NCBI RefSeq assembly: GCF_030817655.1 | Contig: NZ_JAUSZM010000003.1 | Location: forward strand, 9,548,001 to 9,612,000 | Direction of reading: 5' to 3' | Length of the DNA stretch: 64,000 bases | Source: Streptomyces sp. V4I2 | GTDB lineage: Bacteria > Actinomycetota > Actinomycetes > Streptomycetales > Streptomycetaceae | Notes under the pieces: generated by a model | Database searches by the model: none | Told to the model about the DNA's origin: nothing | The model's input: only the letters and a program-made list of their open reading frames with translations | Shown: positions 8,942 through 16,958 of the stretch, piece by piece | Layout: each line of letters starts with the position of its first letter | Numbering within the stretch: the first letter of the stretch is position 1 | Position numbers and translations under genes: made by a program

Positions 8942-10870
8942 TTACCGCTTCAGGAGTCGTACCGACAGACCTTCCGCCGTGTGGACGGGTACGGCCCGCA
9001 GCGTGTCGGAGTTCAGCTCGACGCGGTCGAACTGGCCGCGCAGCACCGGGGCGCCGAGCACCCGGACCGTGCTGCCCGCGACCGGCGGACGCTTCGCGTC
9101 GAGGCTCAGCGACAGCGTGCTGCCCCGGCCGAGCACCGCCCGGCGCGTCACCTCCAGGACCGGCTCCTGACCCGAACGCAGCGTCACCTCCAGCGTGCCG
9201 GACTCCTGCGCGTACGTGCCGTGCACCTGCAGCGACTTGCCCAGCCTCAGCGTCCCGCCGGTCACCCGCACATCACCGTGACCCAGCGCGTGCGCCGAAC
9301 CGGCGACCAGCACGCCGTCCTCGAGCACGGTGCCGCCCGTGTACCGGTTGTGGCCCGTCAGGGTCAGCGTGCCGGTGCCGTCCTTGGTCAGACCGCCGTC
9401 GCCGTCGATGTCGTTGCGCCAGCTGTCGGCCGCCCGGAAACCGCCGGCCGCCGCGTCGAGCGTGACACTCACGTCGGCGTCGAAGGAGCCGTAACCGTCG
9501 GCCGCGGCGAACAGGTTCAGGCGCCCCCACTGCTCGAAGCCGTCCAGCAGGACGTACCCGGAGGGCAGCGCGGTGGTCCGCAGCACCTCGCGGCGCTGGG
9601 CCACGTCCAGGTACGGCAGCCGCGTCTCCAGCAGCACCTCGGCGCCCTTCGGCACGGTCAGCGGTTCGTTGCGGCCGCGCCGGGTGAGCACGTAGGTCAA
9701 CCGGGGCCCCACGGCACGCTCGTTGTCGTCCCGGTCGGCGTACGGGTCGGAGCCGTCCGAGTGGGCGTACGCGTACAGCGTGGCCGGCGTCGTACCGGTC
9801 TTCTCCTGGAAGTACGCCAGGGCCTGGGCGCGGGCCGCGGCCTTCAGGCCGGCGTTCGCCGGGTCGGCCAGCGCCGCGGCGGCCAGGGCGGTGGCCATGA
9901 TCCGGCCGCCGAGGACGTCGACGGTGGAGTGCATGCCCGACATGATCCGGGTGTGGCTCAGCTCGAAGGCGCGGGTCACCAGCTCCTGGAACCGCTCGGG
10001 CACCGCGTACGCGAAGGCCAGGGCCGCCAGGTGGAAGGCGTTGGTGTGACCGCTGGGGAAACCGCCGTCATCCGCCGCGTTGGTGCTGCGCTGCCGCAGC
10101 AGCTGCGTGACGACGACGACCTCGGAGTCGTACACCGGGTAGCCGAGTGCGTCCTTCGCGCCGGTGTCGACGACCTCGCTGTCCTCGTTCATGCGCCACG
10201 GGCGCGGGTACTGGAACGTGAACTTGGCGGGGTTGCCCGAGGCGAACGGTCCGCGCACGGTGTCGACCAGCTTGGCGACCTGGCCGAGCGCCGAGTCGTA
10301 GGAGCCCGCGCCGACCGCGGAGCCCGCGGGGGCGCCGGCCGGGACGGCGTCGCTGATCGTGGTGGCCGGCGTGCCCTCGGGGGCGCTGGTGATCGAGGTG
10401 ACCGCCTTGGCGCCCGCCCGGTACAGGTCGGCCAGCGGGCCGAGGGCCCCGATCATCGCGTAGCTCTGGTGCTGGCGGTCGTAGACGAACGCCTCCTTCG
10501 CCTGCTCCTCCGTGCGCGCGGCCGTGACGCGGGCGCAGTAGCGCATGTTGGCGCGCAGCACCTCGGGCATCAGCGGCGTGCCGGTGTTCCAGGCGTCGCC
10601 CGTCTTCCACACCTTGGCGAAGCCGCCGAGGGCGCGGACCACGGCGTTGGTCTCGGGCGTCGTGTTCGCGACGATGTTGGTCTTGTAGTCGTCGACGAAC
10701 GCGGCGAAGGCGGTGGCCGCTTTCGCGTCCGTGGCGGCCAGCCAGGTGGCGAGCGTGGGCGCGGCCAGCACACCGGCCGAGGCACCGAGGGACGTCTTGA
10801 GGAACCCCCTTCGGTTCACGGCGCGGTCACGGACCGACGAGGGGGAGGGGTGCCCGGCTGGTGACGGCAT
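8942..10870 (-). CDS. Secreted PAP2-family phosphatase with C-terminal beta-strand-repeat domain
   Basis: 642 aa from an ATG at 10870 with AGAGAGG upstream; a longer frame reaching 11044 is unlikely. Twin-arginine signal NRRGFLK at ~19-25. The phosphatase/vanadium-haloperoxidase core has all three signature parts: KX6RP (K...PRP), PSGH, and the third motif in an altered form (TRIMSGMHSTVDVLGG). After ~residue 450 the protein ends in a beta-rich region with GTLTLTGHNRYTGGT and GGTLRLGKSL repeats resembling autotransporter-associated strand repeats, unusual in a Gram-positive. Probably an exported phosphomonoesterase. Haloperoxidase activity cannot be excluded. Confidence 0.8.
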   Translation of the reverse strand: MPSPAGHPSPSSVRDRAVNRRGFLKTSLGASAGVLAAPTLATWLAATDAKAATAFAAFVDDYKTNIVANTTPETNAVVRALGGFAKVWKTGDAWNTGTPLMPEVLRANMRYCARVTAARTEEQAKEAFVYDRQHQSYAMIGALGPLADLYRAGAKAVTSITSAPEGTPATTISDAVPAGAPAGSAVGAGSYDSALGQVAKLVDTVRGPFASGNPAKFTFQYPRPWRMNEDSEVVDTGAKDALGYPVYDSEVVVVTQLLRQRSTNAADDGGFPSGHTNAFHLAALAFAYAVPERFQELVTRAFELSHTRIMSGMHSTVDVLGGRIMATALAAAALADPANAGLKAAARAQALAYFQEKTGTTPATLYAYAHSDGSDPYADRDDNERAVGPRLTYVLTRRGRNEPLTVPKGAEVLLETRLPYLDVAQRREVLRTTALPSGYVLLDGFEQWGRLNLFAAADGYGSFDADVSVTLDAAAGGFRAADSWRNDIDGDGGLTKDGTGTLTLTGHNRYTGGTVLEDGVLVAGSAHALGHGDVRVTGGTLRLGKSLQVHGTYAQESGTLEVTLRSGQEPVLEVTRRAVLGRGSTLSLSLDAKRPPVAGSTVRVLGAPVLRGQFDRVELNSDTLRAVPVHTAEGLSVRLLKR

Positions 10871-11047
10871 GCGTCTGCCTCTCTTGAGTTCATCGGCCCT
10901 GCGGCCGCGGGAAGAAGGTGGTGCGATCGACGGCGGCTCGCGGTGCGACGCGTGACATGAGGGCCGAATGCGCTTTCCCGAGCCGTACGAGCGAAGATCT
11001 ACGGGCGAGTTGTGTCGGATCGGGGATGATCCGGCGTCCGTCACCTG

Positions 11048-11953
11048 TCATACGAGTGAACGGGCCATCGCCACCGCCCCCTCGACCGGCGCCACCGTCA
11101 GCGGCCTCGGCCGGGCCCCCGGCACCCCCGCGGCCAGGGACGACACGAAGGCGTCGTACAGGGCGGGTTGGGCCAGGACGGTACTGCCCGCGACCACCAC
11201 GTCGTCGACGGCGACCCCGCGTGCCGCGAGTCGTCCGACGAGCGAGGCCAGCGCGCGGCCGCCCTCGGCGATGACCCTACGGGCGAGCGATGAGCCCGCC
11301 TCGGCGGCGGCGAACAGCACGGGTGCGTGGCGGCCCCACTCGGCGGAGACGTCCGTGGCGCTCTCCAGCGCCGCCCCGAGCGCCGGTACCTCGGCGACGC
11401 CGAACGCGGCGATGAGGCCCTTGGCCAGTGCATCGGGATCCTCGCCGCGGTCGTGCGCCGCCCACACGGCCCGCGCGGCCTCACGGACCAGACCGGCCGA
11501 GCCGCCCTCGTCGCCGAGCAACGCACCCCAGCCGCCGACCTGGACGGGGCTGCCGTCGTCGAGCCGGCCGACCGCGACCGAACCGGTGCCGGCGACCAGG
11601 CCGACACCACGGTCCAGCCCGGCGGCGGGTACGAGGAGTTCGGCGTCGCCCAGAACCTTCGCGGGCGCGTCGAAGTGGAGTTGCAGCGCGGTGCGGATCT
11701 GAGCGCACTGCCGGGGCGTCTCGCAGGCGTGCCCGCCCACGGCGACGGCCGACGGGCGTGCGCCCGCCGGCAGCGCCTCGGCGACCAGCGCGGCCAGCCA
11801 GCCGGCCGCGGCCACGGGGTCGTGCGGCCGCCAGCCGCTGCTCGGCCGGACGTGATCGGCGACGGCCCGCTCGCCCGCGAAGGCGCGCAGGTGCGTCTTG
11901 GTGCCGCCCACGTCGATGCCGACCACGAGAGGGCACGAGGGGGAGTCCTGCAC
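11048..11953 (-). CDS. BadF/BcrA-family sugar kinase (N-acetylglucosamine-kinase-like)
   Basis: 301 aa, GTG with GAGG upstream. The ASKHA-fold phosphate-1 motif GIDVGGTKTHLR is at ~residues 10-21, with phosphate-2 and adenosine elements GLVAGTGSVAVG (~120-131) and VVVAGSTVLAQP (near 265). Family members phosphorylate N-acetylglucosamine or related sugars with ATP. It is divergent from the ROK repressor, and the shared 315-bp gap holds a strong dyad. It most likely phosphorylates the sugar released from whatever the neighbouring ABC importer brings in. Confidence 0.8.
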   Translation of the reverse strand: MQDSPSCPLVVGIDVGGTKTHLRAFAGERAVADHVRPSSGWRPHDPVAAAGWLAALVAEALPAGARPSAVAVGGHACETPRQCAQIRTALQLHFDAPAKVLGDAELLVPAAGLDRGVGLVAGTGSVAVGRLDDGSPVQVGGWGALLGDEGGSAGLVREAARAVWAAHDRGEDPDALAKGLIAAFGVAEVPALGAALESATDVSAEWGRHAPVLFAAAEAGSSLARRVIAEGGRALASLVGRLAARGVAVDDVVVAGSTVLAQPALYDAFVSSLAAGVPGARPRPLTVAPVEGAVAMARSLV

Positions 11954-12090
11954 GGATCCTCTTTCGTCGTTGCGCTTGGCTGCGACGGTGGGCGAACCGT
12001 GCCTGGGGCAGGGGGAGTTGGGGAAATCGAAAAGCTAGGGAAGCCCCGGGACGGGCCTCTGACGGACCACGGCAGGCGAGTACCGTGACA

Positions 12091-12114
12091 TTCGTTAGGA
12101 AGTTAACTAACGAA
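12091..12114. promoter_or_regulatory. ROK-type operator: perfect inverted repeat in the divergent promoter
   Basis: Arms TTCGTTAG (12091-12098) and CTAACGAA (12107-12114) are exact reverse complements separated by 8 bp (GAAGTTAA), giving a 24-bp dyad in an AT-rich island. ROK repressors of the NagC/XylR group bind dyads with TTAG/CTAA arms. The site is 138 bp upstream of the kinase start and 154 bp upstream of the ROK start, so one site could govern both directions. The rest of the 11954-12268 gap holds no gene that I can support. Confidence 0.65.
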
Positions 12115-12268
12115 GTACAGTGCGTGTCAATAGGCATCGCACACTCGACCACCCAAGGGCCCGCCCGGCCGGCGCGGTGGGGAAATCCGCGACGCCAGGG
12201 CGTCCCATCGCCGCTTCCCGCGAAGACGATCGACCCGGGAGCGCGGCCTTGACCTGTGTGGGAGAACT

Positions 12269-13414
12269 GTGGAACACGACGTGGCGAAAGCGCCCCGCCT
12301 GACCGAGAGCGCGAGCGCGGTGTTCGCCGTGCTCGCCGGGGCGGGCAGCGCGACCCGGCCGCAGCTCGCGAGCCTGGCGGGACTGTCCAAGCCGACGGTG
12401 TCCTCCGCCGTGGCGGAACTGGAGGGCGCCCGGCTCGCGGCCTGCTCGGGCACCTCCTCCAGCGGCGCGGGCCGCTCCGCCGCCGTATACGGTCTCGGCC
12501 CGGCGGCCGGCGCCGTGCTCGCCGTCGACCTCGGACCCGCCCTCACCCGGGTGCGCGGCTGTGCCCTGGACGGCAGCCTGCTCACCCAGGCCACCGGCTC
12601 CCGCGCGGAGGCCGCCGACGTCGTGCGTGAGGCCCTCTTCGCGCTGCCCGCCGACGCCCCGCTGCGCACGGTCGTCGTCGCCGTCGGCGATGTCACCGCG
12701 CGGGAGAAGGAAGGCGCCGGTATGCGCCCGGCGACCGCCAAGGCCGGCCCCGTCTTCGACGCCATGGCCGTCGCACTGCCGTCCGGTGTTCCCCTCCACC
12801 TCGAGAACAACGTCAACTGCGCCGCCCTCGCCGAGCTGCACGAAGGCGCCGCGCGCGGTCACCACACCTTCGGCTACCTGCGCATCGGCGTGGGCATCGG
12901 CCTCGGCATCGTGATCGGCGGCCAGGTGCTGCGGGGAGCCAACGGCGCCGCCGGAGAGCTGGCCCGGCTGCCCTACCCCTGGGACGACGGCAGCGAGCCG
13001 CGCCAGGAGGCCCTGGAGGAGTACATCGGCGCCCGCTCGCTGCTGCGCCGGGCCGCGGAAGCCTGGCAGGGCACCGACGGACCGTGCCCCCGCACCGCCG
13101 AGCAGCTTTTCGCCCTCGCCGCCGAGGGCCGGGCCCCGGCCCGCGCCGTCGTCGGCCGGCACGCCACGGACGTGGGCCGCCTCACCGCCGCGGTGACCGC
13201 CGTGCTGGACCCGGGACTGATCGTGCTGGGCGGCAGCACCGGCGCGTACCCGCAGCTCCTGCCCGGTGTACGGGCCGAACTGGACCGGCTGAGCTGGCCC
13301 ACCGAAGTGGTCAGCAGCACGGTCGGGGAACTCGGCACGGTCGTCGGCGCCTCCAGGCTCGCCGTCGCCCGGGGAGTCCAAACCGTGACCGAGCCCGCGC
13401 GGGCGAAGGATTGA
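12269..13414 (+). CDS. ROK-family transcriptional repressor
   Basis: 381 aa, GTG with GGAG 4 nt upstream. N-terminal winged helix (~residues 10-60; GSATRPQLASLAGLSKPTVSSAVAEL) followed by the ROK sugar-kinase-like domain with VLAVDLGPALTRVRG and the GGSTGAYP loop near the C-terminus. The residues where many ROK proteins carry the zinc cysteines are not obviously conserved. It probably represses the divergent kinase and the downstream transport operon until a sugar or phosphosugar binds. Confidence 0.88.
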   Translation: MEHDVAKAPRLTESASAVFAVLAGAGSATRPQLASLAGLSKPTVSSAVAELEGARLAACSGTSSSGAGRSAAVYGLGPAAGAVLAVDLGPALTRVRGCALDGSLLTQATGSRAEAADVVREALFALPADAPLRTVVVAVGDVTAREKEGAGMRPATAKAGPVFDAMAVALPSGVPLHLENNVNCAALAELHEGAARGHHTFGYLRIGVGIGLGIVIGGQVLRGANGAAGELARLPYPWDDGSEPRQEALEEYIGARSLLRRAAEAWQGTDGPCPRTAEQLFALAAEGRAPARAVVGRHATDVGRLTAAVTAVLDPGLIVLGGSTGAYPQLLPGVRAELDRLSWPTEVVSSTVGELGTVVGASRLAVARGVQTVTEPARAKD

Positions 13415-13688
13415 CGGCTTCCGACTCGGTCTGCCAATGTCCGGACAAGCGCTTTCTAAGTCGGCCGGGACGCCGACTCGGGGTGAGCCTCCCGCCCGTA
13501 CGCGAAGTACGGCAGCCGCACGAGGGCGTGCTTGTGCGACGTCGGCCGTCATGGCCGGGGACCCCACCCGTCAAGGCGACGCGGCCGGGCGAGGCCGTGC
13601 CCCCGGGAAGCGAAATCCCCTGCACAATGCACCCGTGCCGCCTCGGCTGGCGCCGTGCTTCTTCTGCTACGACGAAAAGGGATCGAAC

Positions 13689-15014
13689 ATGACCAGTGTG
13701 GGTGTGCGGCGCTCCCGCCGACTCGGCCGCGGCGGTATACGCCGCCTGGTTCCCCTCGCTGCCGTGGCCACGGCAGGTGCCCTTCTGCTCTCCGCCTGCG
13801 GTGGGTCGGGATCCGACTCGGGCGGGAACTCCAAGTCGCTGACGTTCTGGATCTCCACGGTTCCGGGACAGGACGCGGGCTGGAAGAAGATGGTGGCGCA
13901 GTACAAGAAGGAAACCGGCGTCGACGTCAAGCTGGTCAACATCCCCTACGACGGCTACGACGCGAAACTGCGCAACGCCGCGCAGGCGAACTCCCTGCCC
14001 GACGTGGCGGCCGTGCCGAAGCTGGACCCGATCTGGTCGAACAAGCTGCTCGACCTCAGCTCCATCGCCAACAACAAGACCAACAAGATCAACGCCAACT
14101 TCCTCGCCAAGGACTCGTCCGGGAAGGTGCTGTCCATCCCCTCGGACGTCACCGCGTCCGGCATGTTCATCAACAAGTCACTCTTCGAGAAGGCCGGCGT
14201 CTCCTTCCCGACCTCGCCCCAGACGACCTGGACCTGGACCGACTTCATCAAGGCGGCGAACGAGGTCCGGGAGAAGACCAAGGCCAAGTACTCCCTGACG
14301 TTCGACCAGTCGCCGTCCCGGCTCCGCGCCATGGTGTACGAGATGGGCGGGAAGTACGTCCACGCGGACTCCTCCGGCAAGTTCTCGGTGGACGCGGCGA
14401 CCAAGAAGGCCGTGGACTACTTCGTCGGACTGAACGACGACAAGACCATGCCGAAGTCGGTGTGGACCAGCGGCGCCGACCCGTCGGCCATGTTCCAGAG
14501 CGGTGACGTCGTCGCCTACTGGTCCGGCGTGTGGCAGGTGCCTGCCTTCGCGGAGAGCATCAAGAAGTTCGAGTGGGCGAGCGTCCCGACTCCCGCCCAG
14601 CCGGTGCAGGCCAGCGACGTCAACAGCGGCGGCATGACGGTGGGCTTCAACAACAACGCCGACGCGGCCACCGCCGCGACGAAGTTCCTGACCTGGCTGT
14701 ACGAGCCGGCCCACTACCAGGCGCTGTGTGAGGCGTCCGGGTTCCTGCCGGTCGAGAGCGGTCTGAACCCGCAGTACCCCTTCAAGTCCGAGGCGGCGCA
14801 GGCGGCGTTCAAGCTGTACAACGAGTCGATCCCGCTCTACGCCCCGATCTCCGGCTACTTCAACAGCGCGCAGACGAACTGGGTGCTGAAGGGCAAGAGC
14901 CTCACCGAGGACCCGACCAAGACGGAGCTCGGCAAGGCGATCAACGGCCAGCAGTCGGCCGACAAGGCCCTGCAGAACATCGTGGACGGCTACAACCAGC
15001 AGGTCGGCGGCTGA
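13689..15014 (+). CDS. ABC-transporter sugar-binding lipoprotein
   Basis: 441 aa from the ATG at 13689 (AAAAGGGA upstream). Basic n-region, hydrophobic core and lipobox LLSAC with Cys at ~36, so it is exported and lipid-anchored. The rest is a cluster-1 (MalE/UgpB-type) solute-binding fold (SLTFWISTVPGQDAGWKK, PDVAAVPKLD, MTVGFNNNADA). The 274-bp leader holds the short palindrome AAGCGCTT at 13447-13454, a possible repressor half-operator. First gene of the importer operon, placed just after the ROK regulator. Confidence 0.92.
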   Translation: MTSVGVRRSRRLGRGGIRRLVPLAAVATAGALLLSACGGSGSDSGGNSKSLTFWISTVPGQDAGWKKMVAQYKKETGVDVKLVNIPYDGYDAKLRNAAQANSLPDVAAVPKLDPIWSNKLLDLSSIANNKTNKINANFLAKDSSGKVLSIPSDVTASGMFINKSLFEKAGVSFPTSPQTTWTWTDFIKAANEVREKTKAKYSLTFDQSPSRLRAMVYEMGGKYVHADSSGKFSVDAATKKAVDYFVGLNDDKTMPKSVWTSGADPSAMFQSGDVVAYWSGVWQVPAFAESIKKFEWASVPTPAQPVQASDVNSGGMTVGFNNNADAATAATKFLTWLYEPAHYQALCEASGFLPVESGLNPQYPFKSEAAQAAFKLYNESIPLYAPISGYFNSAQTNWVLKGKSLTEDPTKTELGKAINGQQSADKALQNIVDGYNQQVGG

Positions 15015-15029
15015 GCGCAGGCCGGCGGG

Positions 15030-15060
15030 CCGGGCGGCGGGTCGAGACTCCGCCGCCCGG
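15030..15060 (+). terminator. Intra-operon stem-loop after the binding-protein gene
   Basis: A perfect 11-bp stem (CCGGGCGGCGG, 15030-15040, with CCGCCGCCCGG, 15050-15060) and a 9-nt loop start 16 nt after the stop codon. With no T tail it probably acts as an attenuator or 3' stabiliser, keeping binding-protein transcript above permease transcript as in many ABC sugar operons. Confidence 0.6.
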
Positions 15061-15136
15061 ACCTGGGAGCCCACGTCATGCCGGGCTCATGGCGTGAGCC
15101 CACCGCAATCCATCCCCCCAGCACGGAGTCAGGAAG

Positions 15137-16057
15137 ATGACAAAACGCGCCTCGGACGTGTCCGCCGTGTCCGTGAGCCCGCCCAGGAGACGCAGTAAGT
15201 ACACCCTTGCGCCGCTCGTTCTCATCGCGGCCAATGTTGTGCTCTTCGCACTGTTCTTCGTCTGGCCGGCGGTGATCGGGCTCGTCTACTCGTTCACGAA
15301 CTACACGGGCGTGGGGGCGTTCCAGTACATCGGACTGGACAACTACAGCAAGCTGCTCGGGGACTCCACGTTCTACGACGCGGGGACCCGGACGCTGCTG
15401 TACACCGTGCTCTTCGTTCCGCTGAACTTCGTGTTCTCGCTGCTCATCGCCAACGTGCTGGTGAGCAAGCACGCCAAGGGCGTGTCGGTCGCCCGCGTCT
15501 TCTTCTTCATCCCGTGGCTTCTGTCGCCCATCGTCGTGGGTGTCCTGTGGCGGTGGCTGTTCGGCGAGAACTTCGGACTGGTCAACTACCTCATCGAGAA
15601 GCTCGGCGGAAGCGCCGTGCCGTGGCAGTCGAACGCGGACCTGTCGCTGATGGTGGTCGTGGTGGCGGCATCCTGGGCCTGGACGGGCTTCTCCATGCTG
15701 CTGTTCATCGCGGCGATCAAGAACGTACCGACGTCGTACTACGAGGCGGCCGCGCTCGACGGCGCCGGTCCGTGGCGCCAGTTCATCAGCATCACACTGC
15801 CGAGCATCGCGCCCACTTCCTTCATCGTCATCCTGCTCAACACGATCCACGGGATGAAGGAATACCCGCTGTTCGCCTCCCTCAACAACGGCGGACCCGG
15901 AACATCGAACAACCTGCTCGTCCAGTACATCTACCAAACCGGCTTCAAATCAGGCCAGATCGGCTACGCGAGCGCCGCGTCGTTCGTGCTCATGCTCTTC
16001 CTGATGGGCGTCGCGCTCATCCAGCTGATGGTCAACCGGCGGGTGGAGAACCGATGA
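15137..16057 (+). CDS. ABC sugar permease, MalF-type
   Basis: 306 aa, ATG with GGAGTCAGGAAG upstream. Six hydrophobic helices and the permease EAA-loop signature (YYEAAALDGAGPWRQFISITLP, residues ~198-219) that docks with the ATPase subunit. It forms a heterodimer with the next gene's product. No ATPase gene is present, which is normal for actinobacterial carbohydrate importers served by a shared MsiK-type ATPase. The stop overlaps the next start (ATGA). Confidence 0.92.
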   Translation: MTKRASDVSAVSVSPPRRRSKYTLAPLVLIAANVVLFALFFVWPAVIGLVYSFTNYTGVGAFQYIGLDNYSKLLGDSTFYDAGTRTLLYTVLFVPLNFVFSLLIANVLVSKHAKGVSVARVFFFIPWLLSPIVVGVLWRWLFGENFGLVNYLIEKLGGSAVPWQSNADLSLMVVVVAASWAWTGFSMLLFIAAIKNVPTSYYEAAALDGAGPWRQFISITLPSIAPTSFIVILLNTIHGMKEYPLFASLNNGGPGTSNNLLVQYIYQTGFKSGQIGYASAASFVLMLFLMGVALIQLMVNRRVENR

Positions 16058-16956
16058 CAACCACAGACATGCCACGCCCGGTCGACGCCGAGCCCGGACG
16101 GGCTGTTCCCAAGAAGCGGCCCCGCAGCGCGGTCGGCGGTGGGTTTCGGCGCGCGGTGCCCGCGACGACTCTGCTGTGGGTCCTGGCGGCCCTCTACGCG
16201 GTGCCGGTGCTGTGGTTCGTCCTCAGCTCCTTCAAACCGGCGGGAGACCTGTTCTCCCTTCCGCTGACGCTGTTTCCGCAGAACCCCACGCTGTCGGGTT
16301 ATACGGAAGCGTGGCGCAGCGCCAACTTCGCCCAGTACTTCATCAACACCACCATCGTGTGTGTGATCGCGACGATCCTCACGGTGGGAGTCAGCTGCTG
16401 CACGGGGTACGCGCTGGCCAAGTACGACAACAAGTGGCTCAAGGTCTTCTTCGTCGGCATCCTGGCCACCACGATGCTGCCGTCCGAGGTCATGCTCGCC
16501 CCGCAGTTCCTGGTGGTCCGCGACCTCGGCCTCTACAACTCGCTCGCCGGCATCATCCTCCCGGCCGTGCTCACCGCGACCGGCTGCTTCATGTTCCGCC
16601 AGTTCTTCCTGACGGTCCCCGACGAGCTCATCGAGGCCGCCCGGATCGACGGAGCGCCCGAGCTGTCGATCTTCCTGAGGATCATGGTGCCGATCTCCCG
16701 GCCCATCATGCTGACGCTCGCCATCCTGTCGTTCCAGTGGCGGTGGAACGACTACATCTGGCCGCTGCTGATGCTCAACGACCCCGAGAAGTTCACCGTG
16801 CAGATCGGCATCCAGAGCCTCGTCGGGGCGCAGAACATCAACTGGTCGGTGCTGCTCGGAGGATCGGTCATCTCCATGGTTCCGCTGATCGTCGTCTTCC
16901 TGGTGTTCCAGCGTTACGTCATGAACGCCGACATCAATGCCGGACTGAAGGACTGA
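16054..16956 (+). CDS. ABC sugar permease, MalG-type
   Basis: 300 aa, ATG overlapping the previous stop by 4 nt. Six membrane helices and an EAA loop reading IEAARIDGAPELSIFLRIMVP (~residues 192-212). Second membrane subunit of the importer. The downstream lyase-like gene begins 2 nt after its stop, so the four genes behave as one operon. The substrate is not set by the sequence. The enzyme context points to an oligosaccharide, possibly uronic-acid-containing. Confidence 0.92.
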   Translation: MTTTDMPRPVDAEPGRAVPKKRPRSAVGGGFRRAVPATTLLWVLAALYAVPVLWFVLSSFKPAGDLFSLPLTLFPQNPTLSGYTEAWRSANFAQYFINTTIVCVIATILTVGVSCCTGYALAKYDNKWLKVFFVGILATTMLPSEVMLAPQFLVVRDLGLYNSLAGIILPAVLTATGCFMFRQFFLTVPDELIEAARIDGAPELSIFLRIMVPISRPIMLTLAILSFQWRWNDYIWPLLMLNDPEKFTVQIGIQSLVGAQNINWSVLLGGSVISMVPLIVVFLVFQRYVMNADINAGLKD

Positions 16957-16958
16957 CC

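Noticed and set aside
13437..13688. N-terminal extension of the sugar-binding lipoprotein
   Set aside because: The frame is open upstream, but the ATG at 13689 has the ribosome site and gives a correct signal peptide with lipobox at position ~36.
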